DNA of 64,000 nt. Source: Capnocytophaga ochracea DSM 7271. GTDB taxonomy: Bacteria > Bacteroidota > Bacteroidia > Flavobacteriales > Flavobacteriaceae. The first letter of the stretch is position 1, and each line of letters begins with the position of its first letter. Positions 23,415 to 33,628 of the stretch are shown here, one piece after another. Made by a program: the position numbers and the translations under genes. The notes beneath the pieces were generated by a model. It had not been told where the DNA came from and ran no database searches. It saw nothing but the letters and a program-made list of their open reading frames with translations. Location: the NCBI RefSeq assembly GCF_000023285.1, contig NC_013162.1, positions 372,001-436,000 of the forward strand, given 5' to 3'.

Positions 23415-24251
23415 TTGACAGTAAAACAATTCATAGAGATTATTAGGCATCCCTACACTATTAACGATGATCAAGTATATGAACTCGACGAGATAGTGAA
23501 GGAATATCCTTATTTCCAAGCGGCAAGGGTGTTACAACTCAAAATATTGCATTCTGAAGGAAACTACAAGTACAACAAAGCCTTAAAACTCGCTGCGGTA
23601 CACGTAACTGACCGCTCAGTATTGTTTGACTTTATTAATTCTAAAAGTATTATCCCTGATTTCTCAGCCCTGCGCCGTGATTTTGAACGTATTCGCAAAG
23701 CGAGAGAACGCAAAGAAGCCGAAGAAACTGAGAATACACCTCCTAAGGTAAGTTACATCGACCACGAACCGCGCTTGTATCGCCCTAATGTACCCGAATC
23801 TATTTTTGAAGAACCTATTTTCCCCGAAGATTTGGTAAATCACCAAGAGTTAGCCGATGCTTTTGAACCTAAAAAAGAAGAAAAACCTAAAACTGATACC
23901 GACAATATCTCTCAATGGTTAGAAAACATCTCCGATGACCATACCGAAGTATCTTATAAAGACGACAAGGTAGCCGAAAAGTTCAAACTCATTGATAAGT
24001 TTTTGGAAAACAATCCTAAGATTGAAGCCTCCAAAGACTATGTATCCAACGTAAATTTAGCCGATGATGTAAACTCAGACCCTAAACAATTAATGACCGA
24101 AACATTGGCACAAGTATATGTAAATCAGCGCAAATTTAAGCAAGCTATACAAGCGTATGAAATATTAATTTTGAAAAATCCAGAAAAAAGTGCTTACTTT
24201 GCAGCCCAAATAGAAAATATCAAAAAACTACAACAAAATAATTTATTTTAA
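23415..24251 (+). CDS. Hypothetical protein with C-terminal TPR-like helices
   Basis: 278 residues, no signal peptide. The TTG start at 23415 gives MTVKQFIEIIRHPYTINDD. A charged middle (about 95-190, KARERKEAEETE, KKEEKPKTDTD) is probably disordered. The last 50 residues (TETLAQVYVNQRKFKQAIQAYEILILKNPEKS) form one TPR hairpin. Proteins of this shape often stand between lptE and secG in flavobacteria, from memory. Gap to secG is 11 nt. Function unknown. Confidence 0.75.
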   Translation: MTVKQFIEIIRHPYTINDDQVYELDEIVKEYPYFQAARVLQLKILHSEGNYKYNKALKLAAVHVTDRSVLFDFINSKSIIPDFSALRRDFERIRKARERKEAEETENTPPKVSYIDHEPRLYRPNVPESIFEEPIFPEDLVNHQELADAFEPKKEEKPKTDTDNISQWLENISDDHTEVSYKDDKVAEKFKLIDKFLENNPKIEASKDYVSNVNLADDVNSDPKQLMTETLAQVYVNQRKFKQAIQAYEILILKNPEKSAYFAAQIENIKKLQQNNLF

Positions 24252-24262
24252 TTTATAGAGAA

Positions 24263-24640
24263 ATGACTACATTCAACATCTTTTTAGTGCTTATCGTGGT
24301 AGTATGTTTGCTACTCGCTTTAGTAATTATGGTACAAAATCCTAAAGGAGGCGGACTCTCTTCTACTTTCGGTGGCAATACACAAGTAGTAGGTGGTGTG
24401 AAAAAAACAGGCGACTTCCTCGAACGCAGTACTTGGACGTTTGCTACTGCTTTAGGAGTGCTTATTCTTATCGCCAACACCTTACTACAAAGCAATACCG
24501 GTGTAAATGCCGATTCTAAACTGCTCGATGGCAATACACCTGCTGCCCCTATAGAAAACCCTCTTAACCAACAAGCACCTGCCAACAATGCTACCCAAAT
24601 GCCTGCTACTCCTGCCACATCTTCTAATACAGGTAACTAA
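24263..24640 (+). CDS. secG: Preprotein translocase subunit SecG
   Basis: 125 residues. Two membrane helices (about 2-22 and 53-75) flank the conserved cytoplasmic loop (MVQNPKGGGLSSTFGG), the SecG signature. It assists the SecYE channel. The tail after the second helix is long and rich in Asn, Pro, Ala and Thr (about 95-125). Preceded closely by the TPR gene and followed by a C-rich hairpin rather than a classical terminator. Confidence 0.93.
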   Translation: MTTFNIFLVLIVVVCLLLALVIMVQNPKGGGLSSTFGGNTQVVGGVKKTGDFLERSTWTFATALGVLILIANTLLQSNTGVNADSKLLDGNTPAAPIENPLNQQAPANNATQMPATPATSSNTGN

Positions 24641-24741
24641 ACTGACAAAAAGTCAGTTTTTACAGATTGGCATACTTTCTGAAATATCCTCTTCGATTTT
24701 TTATAAAAGGAATTAAAATACTTGAATGAAAAGGTTAGATA

Positions 24742-24783
24742 ACATCCCCACATCCCCCTTTTCGAAGGGGGCGCGGGGGATGT
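24742..24783. repeat. C-rich/G-rich two-part hairpin
   Basis: ACATCCCC and CCCCCTT pair with AAGGGGG and GGGGGATGT around a TTCG loop, leaving a small internal loop. Related C/G hairpins occur at 9652, 18351 and 39119. It lies between secG and groES; no T run follows. Confidence 0.6.
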
Positions 24784-24844
24784 AATTTCCTAACACCTAA
24801 TTCCTTTTTTCTAAGCAAACAAATAACTAAAAACTAAACAAATA

Positions 24845-25123
24845 ATGGCAAAATTGAATATTAAACCTTTAGCTGATAGAGTAGTGATTGAGCCCGCAGT
24901 GGCCGAAACTACTACCGCATCAGGTATTATCATCCCTGATACTGCAAAAGAAAAACCTCAAAAAGGTACGGTTGTAGCCGTTGGAGCAGGTACTAAAGAT
25001 AACCCTGTAACCCTAAAAGTAGGCGATACAGTACTCTATGGCAAATATGCCGGTACTGAACTAAAATTAGAAGGTAAAGACTACCTTATTATGCGTGAAA
25101 ACGACGTATTAGCAGTTATCTAA
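24845..25123 (+). CDS. groES: Co-chaperonin GroES
   Basis: 92 residues with the mobile loop (about 17-33, [20 protein letters not shown]) and the roof and end segments ([28 protein letters not shown]). Forms the heptameric lid on GroEL. groEL starts 24 nt downstream. No CIRCE-type inverted repeat (TTAGCACTC type) was found in the upstream region, so heat control by HrcA is not evident. Confidence 0.97.
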   Translation: MAKLNIKPLADRVVIEPAVAETTTASGIIIPDTAKEKPQKGTVVAVGAGTKDNPVTLKVGDTVLYGKYAGTELKLEGKDYLIMRENDVLAVI

Positions 25124-25129
25124 ACATAA

Positions 25130-26782
<1,653 letters not shown>

Positions 26783-26822
26783 TCGTAAATTCATAGCATT
26801 ATTATCATATTTTATTAACACG

Positions 26823-26864
26823 AAAATCAGGGAGAGTTTACAATGAAACTCTCCCTGATTTTTT
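26823..26864 (+). terminator. groESL terminator
   Basis: 17-bp stem (AAAATCAGGGAGAGTTT with its complement), 6-nt loop, and a run of six T at the end. Confidence 0.9.
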
Positions 26865-26980
26865 ACACCCAAAAACTATATTAACTCTTTGAAATGTGAA
26901 AGAAATGTAAATGATTTGTAAATAAAACGTTAAAAAACAGGGTGAAAATGCGAAAAGCATATATTTTATTACTAAAAATG

Positions 26981-27011
26981 ATTGTACAAATAAAAAAAAG
27001 TCGTATATTTG
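26981..27011 (+). promoter_or_regulatory. Promoter for the OmpA-family gene
   Basis: TATATTTG (27004-27011) with an imperfect ATTG (26981-26984) 19 nt upstream; ATG 39 nt downstream. Confidence 0.6.
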
Positions 27012-27050
27012 CCCCGAATTTTAAAACACAAGTAATAAACATTTTTTTAT

Positions 27051-28214
27051 ATGAAAAAAACCTTATTAAGTATTGCAGCTGTCGTTGCAGTGATAACAAG
27101 TGCTAACGCACAAGATATGCTAAGTAAGAGCAAATTTTTTGACAATTGGCAAGTAGGTGTTAAAGCTGGAGGTTTCTCTTATACTCAGCGTGAAGCTTTC
27201 TTTAAAAACACCCGTGCCACTTTTGGAGCTGAGATTGGTAAACAAATCTCTCCTGCTTTCCGTTTAGGCGTTGAAGGTATGGCGTATGTTCGTCCAGTAG
27301 ACCTTGACAATGATGTAGATGCAGGTAACTTTATAGACAATACCAATGTAAGCTTGGTAGGTACTGTAAACTTGAGCAACCTTATTGCTGGTTACAAAGG
27401 AACTCCTCGTTTCTTCGAAGTAGAAGGTTTTGCAGGAATTGGTTGGTTCCACAGATATGTACAAGACATCGCTCCTAACTATAGAGAAAACTACAGAAGC
27501 AACAGTATGTCTGCTCAGTTTGGTTCTAACTTATTGTTCAATTTAGGCGAAAGCAAAGCGTGGGGAGTTAAATTAAGTCCTGCTATTGTTTATGCAGTAG
27601 ATACACCTACTGAGAAAAGTTCAGTAAACAGCTTAAACAGCTTGAACTCTTTCATTCAAGCTACTGTTGGTGTGGTTTACCGTTTCAAAGGAAGCAATGG
27701 TGCTCACCACTTCACTACAGCTACTCAAAATCCTGACAATAGCGCAGAATTGGGTAGACTTCGTGATGAGTTGAACAGCAAAAATAAAGAATTGTCTGAC
27801 TGCCAAAGACAAGTTAATAAATTGCAAGATGACTTAGAAGCAGCTCGCAACAAGAAACCAGAAGTAGTAGAAAAAGTAGTTACTAAAAACAAGAAAACTT
27901 TGGAATCAGTAGTTACTTTCCGTGTAGCTAAAAGTACTATCGATGCATCTCAATTGCCTAACGTAGAACGTATCGCTTCTTACCTTAACAAATATAGGAA
28001 TGCTAAAGTTAGTATCAAAGGTTATGCTTCACCAGAAGGAAACTTAGAAAAGAACAAACAATTAGCTACCGCTCGTGCTGAAGCTGTTAAAAATCTTTTA
28101 GTTAAACGTTACAAAATCTCAGCTGATAGAATCCAAGCTGAAGGTAATGGTATCGGTGATATGTTCAGTGAACCAGATTGGAACCGTGTAAGTATCGCTA
28201 ATATCGTAGAGTAA
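27051..28214 (+). CDS. OmpA-family outer-membrane protein
   Basis: 387 residues. Signal peptide (1-20, ending SANAQ), an eight-strand-like barrel (about 25-215), a short coiled coil (about 230-275, LGRLRDELNSKNKELSDCQR), and a C-terminal OmpA domain (about 285-385) with GYASPEGNLEKNKQLATARA and NRVSIANIVE, which binds peptidoglycan. Links outer membrane to wall. Codon use looks biased, so probably abundant. Own promoter and terminator. Confidence 0.92.
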   Translation: MKKTLLSIAAVVAVITSANAQDMLSKSKFFDNWQVGVKAGGFSYTQREAFFKNTRATFGAEIGKQISPAFRLGVEGMAYVRPVDLDNDVDAGNFIDNTNVSLVGTVNLSNLIAGYKGTPRFFEVEGFAGIGWFHRYVQDIAPNYRENYRSNSMSAQFGSNLLFNLGESKAWGVKLSPAIVYAVDTPTEKSSVNSLNSLNSFIQATVGVVYRFKGSNGAHHFTTATQNPDNSAELGRLRDELNSKNKELSDCQRQVNKLQDDLEAARNKKPEVVEKVVTKNKKTLESVVTFRVAKSTIDASQLPNVERIASYLNKYRNAKVSIKGYASPEGNLEKNKQLATARAEAVKNLLVKRYKISADRIQAEGNGIGDMFSEPDWNRVSIANIVE

Positions 28215-28257
28215 TCAAATACCCTACAAAATAAGAACTTACAAATAAAAATTAAGG

Positions 28258-28290
28258 AAAAAGGCTATCCTAATTAGGATAGCCTTTTTT
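28258..28290 (+). terminator. Terminator after the OmpA-family gene
   Basis: Palindromic stem of about 16 bp (AAAAAGGCTATCCTAA with its complement) with almost no loop, ending in T6. Confidence 0.88.
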
Positions 28291-28483
28291 ATTTTCTATT
28301 ACGTGAGTTTGACTCAAATTAAAAGAGGCAAGGTCAATGCTGAAAAAATGTTAATCTCTTTTAAAACCCCGCAATTTTTTTAAAGTTTAGAAAGTAGAAT
28401 ACTCGACAGTCTTTTTTAGTATGAAAAACGTTAAAACATTATTTATCAGTAAAATATTAGAAAGAGCTTTGTTATCTTTTAAT

Positions 28484-28549
28484 TGAAGTTTAACCGAAGG
28501 TAGAGCGAAGCTAAGGCGAACCTAAGACGAATCTAAGACGAAGGAAAGG
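28484..28549 (+). repeat. 11-bp helically phased repeat array (stand-alone)
   Basis: Six units in exact 11-bp register: TGAAGTTTAAC, CGAAGGTAGAG, CGAAGCTAAGG, CGAACCTAAGA, CGAATCTAAGA, CGAAGGAAAGG. The order of the central variants (GCTAA, CCTAA, TCTAA) is the same as in the array at 55592. Confidence 0.8.
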
Positions 28550-28806
28550 TGTTAGAATATTGGATATCAATAGGTAAAAAGCCCTTATAACTTTATTGAA
28601 GAAAAAGTGTTAAAATAGCGTTTTTAACATATAAAAAGCAATGTTACTACTTTCTTTTTACGGTGAGCTCGGTATAATAAAACATCAAATAATTAAAAAA
28701 ATCCCATAGATTGTACAGATTTCACAAATCTACGAGGTCTGTAGGGCGGATTTAGTAGCTAAAGAAATGAGACTTGTACGGATTGCGACACAAAAGGAAT
28801 ATCAAT

Positions 28807-28835
28807 TTTACCAAAGTTTAAAACTTTGGCAAAGT
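28807..28835. repeat. CTTTGGCAAAG-type inverted repeat
   Basis: CCAAAGTTT (28811-28819) and AAACTTTGG (28821-28829) form a perfect 9-bp inverted repeat with one base between; the right side extends to CTTTGGCAAAG. A longer relative is at 49657-49687. Confidence 0.7.
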
Positions 28836-28881
28836 ATTGGACGCAAAAACGACCCAAAAATAATGTCTAGTAATAAAAAAT

Positions 28882-28919
28882 AAAAAGGCTGTCTGCTAAA
28901 AAGCAGACAGCCTTTTTTT
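28882..28919. terminator. Terminator of the AcrB-type gene
   Basis: 16-bp stem (AAAAAGGCTGTCTGCT with its complement) and a 4-nt loop; T tracts on both strands. It sits 20 nt past the stop of the minus-strand pump gene. Confidence 0.88.
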
Positions 28920-28938
28920 GTGATAGCACAACAGGCTT

Positions 28939-31900
28939 TTAATATTCGCCAGTAGGCTCTACAAATATCTCTTCTTTTTCTTTATGACCACTTATACTCT
29001 CTTGTATCGCTTGGAAGAATACAAAGAATACCGGAATCACAACAAGTCCGAAAAAAGTACCAATAAGCTGACCAATAGCAGCTCCCGTAGCTACTGAACG
29101 GTTTCCTGCTGCTCCTACGCCTGAAGCAAATACTAATGGCATCAGACCAACGATGAAGGCAAAGGAAGTCATCAAAATCGGACGCAAACGCGCCATTGCG
29201 GCATTGATAGCTGCTTTAGAGAGGCTTTCTCCCATACGACGGCGTTGCACAGCAAATTCTACAATCAAAATCGCGTTTTTAGCTAAGAGTCCCATCAGCA
29301 TAATGAGAGAGATTTGGAAATAGATATTATTCTCCAACCCAAAAAACCATTGTCCTAAATACGCTCCAAAGATACCAAAAGGCAATGAGAAGAGCACTGA
29401 TAGAGGCAATAGGTAACTCTCGTACTGTGCCGAGAGAATAAAATAGGTAAACACCAAACTGAGCAAGAAGATGAGAATGGTTTGTGAACCGGCATTCTGC
29501 TCTTCACGCGTTAAGCCCGTATAGTCGATTCCATAATTATTATTGAGGGTTTGGGCAGCCACCTCTTGCACCGCAGTAAGGGCATCACCTGTACTATAAG
29601 GAGGGTTGTTCTGAGCCGAAATAGACACCGAGGTAAAGAGGTTATAACGACTGAGCGATTGCGGACCGAAAGTACGTGTAAGAGTTACAAACTCGGTAAT
29701 AGGAGCCATTGTTCCACTACCTGTTTTCACGAATAAGCTATTGAGGCTATTGAGGTCTTTACGCGCTTCGGGCAACGATTGTACCATTACACGGTATTGC
29801 TTTCCATAAAGGGTAAAGTCGGTTGCGTAGAAGCCTCCTATATAATTCTGTAAGGTCGATAGAATAGTACTCACTGTAATACCTGACTGCATAGCGCGTT
29901 CTACATTAATATCCATTTGGTATTGTGGATAGTTCACATTGAAAGAGGTTTGGGCAAACTGTATCTCGGGACGTTGCATCAGGGCACCCAAGAACTCTTG
30001 TGCATTCTTGTTCACCTCACTGATATCACTTCCGGATTTGTCCAAGAGAACAAACGACACCCCACCTCCTACACCAAAACCAGGCACGGAAGGAGGTTGG
30101 AAGAAAATCACATTGGCATCTTTAATATTGGCTACTGCACGAAAAGCATTGTTGATAATTGATTTAATGTCTTGACCGGGGAGTTTAGAACGCTCCTCAA
30201 AAGGTTTCAGCTTGAAGAAACCCATACCATTATTACTACCTTCGCCTGAAATCATACCGCGACCAGTAACAAAGGTAACATTTTCAACCCCTGGTATATT
30301 GGAAAGACTTTCGTTTACCTCACGCATAATATTGGCAACGCGTTCCATAGAAGCCCCAGGAATCATCGATACATCCATCATCACAAACCCTTGGTCTTCA
30401 CTGGGCACAAACCCCGATTTCATACTTTTATTGGCAAAATAGATACCACCTCCAGCCATAAGTAAGAGCAATAAGGTTACCCATTTATGACGAAGGAAGA
30501 AGGTAAAGGTTTGACCATATTTACGTGTAGCGGCATTGAAAGCTATATTAAATTTGTGGAAGAACTTGCCAAACCACGACTTTTCTTCATATTCTTTATT
30601 GCCGTGAGGTTTAAGAAAGAGCGAGCAAAGCACGGGACTGAGGGTAAGCGCATTGATAGCTGAAATCACGATGGCTACAATCAGAGTTACCCCAAACTGT
30701 TTGTAGAACACACCTGTAGTACCTCCCATAAAGGTTACCGGAACGAATACTGCTGCCATCACAAGGGTGATAGAGATAATCGCCCCTGTAATCTCGTTCA
30801 TAGCTGAAATTGTAGCGGGTTTAGCTTTCTCGTGAGTTTGCTCCATTTTGGCGTGCACCGCCTCGACGACGACTATCGCATCGTCCACCACTATACCAAT
30901 AGCTAATACCAAGGCAAAGAGGGTAAGCATATTGACAGAATAGCCAAAGAGATTCAAGAAGAAGAAAGTACCCACGATAGACACTGGTACCGCAATAGCA
31001 GGGATGAGTGTAGAACGGAAGTCTTGCAAGAAGATATACACTACCAAGAACACCAACAAGAAAGCCTCTAAAAGGGTAGACACCACCTTAGAAATGGCAG
31101 CATCTAAGAAAGTGTTGGCGTTGTAGTTGATAGTATAAGTAATCCCTTCGGGCAAAGAAGGCTTCAACTCGTCTAAGAGTTTTTCAATATTTTGGATAAT
31201 CTCGTGAGCGTTAGAGCCTGGTGTTTGCGAGATACCCATTGCCACAGCAGGACGACCTTTGCTTTCAGAAAATCCTGTATATCCGAGCGCGTCGAGTTCT
31301 ACCTTAGCTACATCTTTAAGACGAAGAATACGCCCTCCATCTAACGCTTTGAGCACTATATTTTCATATTCCGATACTTGGGTGTATTTTCCCTTGTACT
31401 TAATCACATATTCATAGCTACTTCCGCTGTTTTGCCCCAAAGTACCCGCAGCCGCTTCTCTACTCTGAACTGAAATTGCAGCAGTTACCTCGGTAGGATT
31501 AAGCCCATAGGCTTGGAGTTTTTGCGGATCTAACCAAATGCGCATAGAATAGGTTTTACCCCCAAAAGCACTGGCATCCCCTACCCCACTGATACGTTTA
31601 ATTGCAGGAATCACATTGATGCTTAAGTAATTTTGTAGAAATACATCGTCTAACTCTTTATTCTCAGAGAAGAAGGTGAGAAACATCAGGTTACCAGAAC
31701 TCTGTTTGCGTACCGTTACCCCCGATTGGGTTACCTCAGATGGCAAAATAGAGTTGGCACGCGACACCGCATTTTGCACGTTTACCGCCGCGATATCCCC
31801 ATTGGTACCCTGTTTAAAATACACAGTAATATTTGCTGAACCACTATTAGAAGCCGATGAGGTAATATAATCCATATTTTCCACCCCATTGATTTGTTCT

Positions 31901-32097
31901 TCCAGCGGAATCACCACCGCTTTAAGCACTGTTTCGGCGTTGGCACCTGCATAGTTAGCCGATACCTGTACCGTTACAGGGGCGATATCAGGATATTGAG
32001 AGATAGGCAAAGAGATAATCCCCAATATCCCTAAAATCACTATTAAGATAGAGACAACCGTTGATAGTACGGGTCTGTTAATAAAGTTTTTTATCAT
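28939..32097 (-). CDS. RND multidrug efflux pump, AcrB/HAE1 type
   Basis: 1052 residues, full length. Twelve membrane helices; helix 4 carries the proton-relay pair in GIVVDDAIVVVEAV near residue 404, and the N-terminus MIKNFINRPVLSTVVSI is typical. It exports drugs, bile salts or similar compounds using proton motive force, with a periplasmic adaptor and a TolC-like channel. Neither partner is adjacent. The upstream 330 bp hold only a dehydrogenase scar and a leader hairpin, so the adaptor must be elsewhere or the operon has been broken. Substrate unknown. Confidence 0.95.
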   Translation of the reverse strand: MIKNFINRPVLSTVVSILIVILGILGIISLPISQYPDIAPVTVQVSANYAGANAETVLKAVVIPLEEQINGVENMDYITSSASNSGSANITVYFKQGTNGDIAAVNVQNAVSRANSILPSEVTQSGVTVRKQSSGNLMFLTFFSENKELDDVFLQNYLSINVIPAIKRISGVGDASAFGGKTYSMRIWLDPQKLQAYGLNPTEVTAAISVQSREAAAGTLGQNSGSSYEYVIKYKGKYTQVSEYENIVLKALDGGRILRLKDVAKVELDALGYTGFSESKGRPAVAMGISQTPGSNAHEIIQNIEKLLDELKPSLPEGITYTINYNANTFLDAAISKVVSTLLEAFLLVFLVVYIFLQDFRSTLIPAIAVPVSIVGTFFFLNLFGYSVNMLTLFALVLAIGIVVDDAIVVVEAVHAKMEQTHEKAKPATISAMNEITGAIISITLVMAAVFVPVTFMGGTTGVFYKQFGVTLIVAIVISAINALTLSPVLCSLFLKPHGNKEYEEKSWFGKFFHKFNIAFNAATRKYGQTFTFFLRHKWVTLLLLLMAGGGIYFANKSMKSGFVPSEDQGFVMMDVSMIPGASMERVANIMREVNESLSNIPGVENVTFVTGRGMISGEGSNNGMGFFKLKPFEERSKLPGQDIKSIINNAFRAVANIKDANVIFFQPPSVPGFGVGGGVSFVLLDKSGSDISEVNKNAQEFLGALMQRPEIQFAQTSFNVNYPQYQMDINVERAMQSGITVSTILSTLQNYIGGFYATDFTLYGKQYRVMVQSLPEARKDLNSLNSLFVKTGSGTMAPITEFVTLTRTFGPQSLSRYNLFTSVSISAQNNPPYSTGDALTAVQEVAAQTLNNNYGIDYTGLTREEQNAGSQTILIFLLSLVFTYFILSAQYESYLLPLSVLFSLPFGIFGAYLGQWFFGLENNIYFQISLIMLMGLLAKNAILIVEFAVQRRRMGESLSKAAINAAMARLRPILMTSFAFIVGLMPLVFASGVGAAGNRSVATGAAIGQLIGTFFGLVVIPVFFVFFQAIQESISGHKEKEEIFVEPTGEY

Positions 32098-32118
32098 AAG
32101 TTAGATGTTATACTTGAA

Positions 32119-32246
32119 TTAAAATTCTTGTTTAGTAGGACGCAAAGTAATCTCATTGATAGCTACGTCCTCGACCTGCCGCCACCTTCAAACCCGCTAC
32201 TGGCTCCTGTAATAATCACGACTTTATCTTTGATGTTTTCTTTCAT
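32119..32246 (-). pseudogene. Short-chain dehydrogenase scar
   Basis: The minus strand starts MKENIKDKVVIITGASSG, the standard beginning of a Rossmann-fold short-chain dehydrogenase with its TGxxxG motif. After some 25 nt of other sequence it reads, in another frame, VEDVAINEITLRPTKQEF and stop, the usual C-terminus of such enzymes. The roughly 200 residues between are missing. The simplest reading is a large internal deletion in a gene of about 740 bp, leaving 128 bp. It has no remaining function as an enzyme. Confidence 0.75.
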
Positions 32247-32280
32247 AATTACCAATTTATTAAATATTAAAATACAGAAA

Positions 32281-32347
32281 AGGAAGTGCTTTTATAGTAA
32301 AAAACACTTCCTCTTTGAGGGTGTTACCTTATTTCTATACAAAGGTA
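32281..32347 (-). promoter_or_regulatory. -7 box and leader hairpin before the dehydrogenase scar
   Basis: TACCTTTG lies on the minus strand at 32340-32347; no good -33 TTTG. About 30 nt downstream, AGGAAGTG and CACTTCCT (32305-32312 and 32281-32288) form a hairpin followed by TTTCTGTATTTT. It may now serve the AcrB-type gene through the scar. Confidence 0.4.
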
Positions 32348-32429
32348 AGACAAAAAAGTTGCGTGAGAATGAGGTTCGATGTTAATCTTTTCTTAAAGTT
32401 TAAAAAGATAATACAGAGGTAAGTAGTGC

Positions 32430-32864
32430 TTATTTTTCTTCTTGTATTATGTCTTTGTACTCTGCCCAAAAGGCTTCAAACTGTAACATCGATTGATAGA
32501 GGAACTCCATCGCTGATTGCCAAGTAGCTTTGTTGTGAATAGTTACGTTTGGCAGTTCTACATACACACAGCTGATTTCTTTACCGTTGTCTAAGAGAAA
32601 GTGCTCTTCGAAAACAAGGTCAGGGAGATATTCTTCTTGCAAAAGGGTTTTCAGCGACAGCAATTTGTTGTAGTACAAACTACGTGTTGTCTCGTCAGGG
32701 TCTTCCACAGCGAGGAGCACCCGTGCTTTACGGGTGTCGAATGAAAACTTAAAGCTGAAATCCTTTATCTTGGTATTGTAAAGCGTCCATTTCCGAGGGA
32801 AGGATTTGCCAAAGGAAATCCAGAAGTCTTCGCGTAGTTTTTTTGCTTCAGCTTTGCTGTACAA
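32430..32864 (-). CDS. DUF4268 protein
   Basis: 144 residues, no signal peptide or membrane segment. MYSKAEAKKLREDFWISFG and the WTLYNTKIKDFSFKFSFD, FEEHF and WQSAMEFLYQSM segments fit the DUF4268 family, small proteins sometimes found as domains next to restriction or defence proteins. Function unknown. Starts 4 nt after the upstream stop, so it is the last gene of the antiporter operon. Confidence 0.82.
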   Translation of the reverse strand: MYSKAEAKKLREDFWISFGKSFPRKWTLYNTKIKDFSFKFSFDTRKARVLLAVEDPDETTRSLYYNKLLSLKTLLQEEYLPDLVFEEHFLLDNGKEISCVYVELPNVTIHNKATWQSAMEFLYQSMLQFEAFWAEYKDIIQEEK

Positions 32865-32868
32865 GGGG

Positions 32869-33615
32869 TTAAGGTATGAATTGGATATTTGCTAAAAATG
32901 TATGACCTCTATCATCTATTTTTTTAAACAAAGTAAATTTATAGAATGTGGAGCCGTCCTTTTCAAGCACTCCAAATTCATTATTTTTTAAATCATAAGC
33001 TACGAATGTATTCGGGGTAAGAGTCGGTTTGATTTTATAACGCAATTCATTAGTCTTCTTATCATACAATTCGTATGAGAAATCTACTTTTTTAGCATAT
33101 AAAAATTCTATATAGGGGTCTTCTTCTATTATTTGAGTATTGCTTTTTGTTATAGTAGTAGGTTGTGCAGGAGTAAGCGTTGCCATTGCCGTTTGAGTAG
33201 TAACAGGTGCTTTGTATTCCGACTTAAAAGTTGCTAAAGCATTCCCTTCAAAGGCATTGCGTAAGGCTTCTTGATACGACTTCTTAAACTCCTTTTCACG
33301 ACTTTTACCTATCTCGGAAGTGAAAACGGTTTTATTAGCACAATCAGTGAGGATAAATTGCACCTTAGAGGTCATCATATTCGATTGGTTTTTCACGTCG
33401 GCTCTCAAAGCATCGCAGGGGTTTTGGAGCAGTTCAGCGGGGGCTTCGCTCTCCATATATGCTTTAAAACCTTGTTTTTCTAGTAAAAACTTCGTAAGTG
33501 CATTCAGCTGGTACTGATTATCTTCCTTTTGGAAAGTATAACGGTTAGGCACAATCACAGTTTGTGCAACAAGAGTCAGTGGTAGTAATGCTACTAAAAA
33601 TAATATCTTTTTCAT
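32869..33615 (-). CDS. Secreted hypothetical protein
   Basis: 248 residues with a signal peptide (1-17, ending LTLVAQ). Charged mixed alpha/beta body (YTFQKEDNQYQLNALTKFLLE), a Thr/Gln-rich linker around 150-165, and a C-terminal beta part (about 170-248) that may bind or sense. I do not recognise a named family. It stands 13 nt after the two-domain acyltransferase and 4 nt before the DUF4268 gene, so it is co-transcribed. Confidence 0.75.
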   Translation of the reverse strand: MKKILFLVALLPLTLVAQTVIVPNRYTFQKEDNQYQLNALTKFLLEKQGFKAYMESEAPAELLQNPCDALRADVKNQSNMMTSKVQFILTDCANKTVFTSEIGKSREKEFKKSYQEALRNAFEGNALATFKSEYKAPVTTQTAMATLTPAQPTTITKSNTQIIEEDPYIEFLYAKKVDFSYELYDKKTNELRYKIKPTLTPNTFVAYDLKNNEFGVLEKDGSTFYKFTLFKKIDDRGHTFLANIQFIP

Positions 33616-33628
33616 TGGTTTCTAATAT

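Larger units (their letters stand above)
28291..28881. other. Gene-poor intergenic region
   Basis: About 590 bp with no supported gene. It contains the 11-bp array at 28484-28549, a GTTAAAA...TTTTTAAC hairpin (about 28608-28629) and the CCAAAGTTT-A-AAACTTTGG palindrome (28811-28829). Short words such as CACAAATCTACGAGG recall the AATCCGTG words elsewhere. Confidence 0.5.

Noticed and set aside
24641-24844. CIRCE operator before groES
   Set aside because: No 9-bp inverted repeat of the TTAGCACTC/GAGTGCTAA kind was found; only an unrelated C/G hairpin.
28484-28549. CRISPR array
   Set aside because: Units are 11 bp, contiguous and without spacers; no cas genes nearby.
32128-32385. 85-codon plus-strand frame
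   Set aside because: It is antisense to the dehydrogenase scar, which explains the sequence better.
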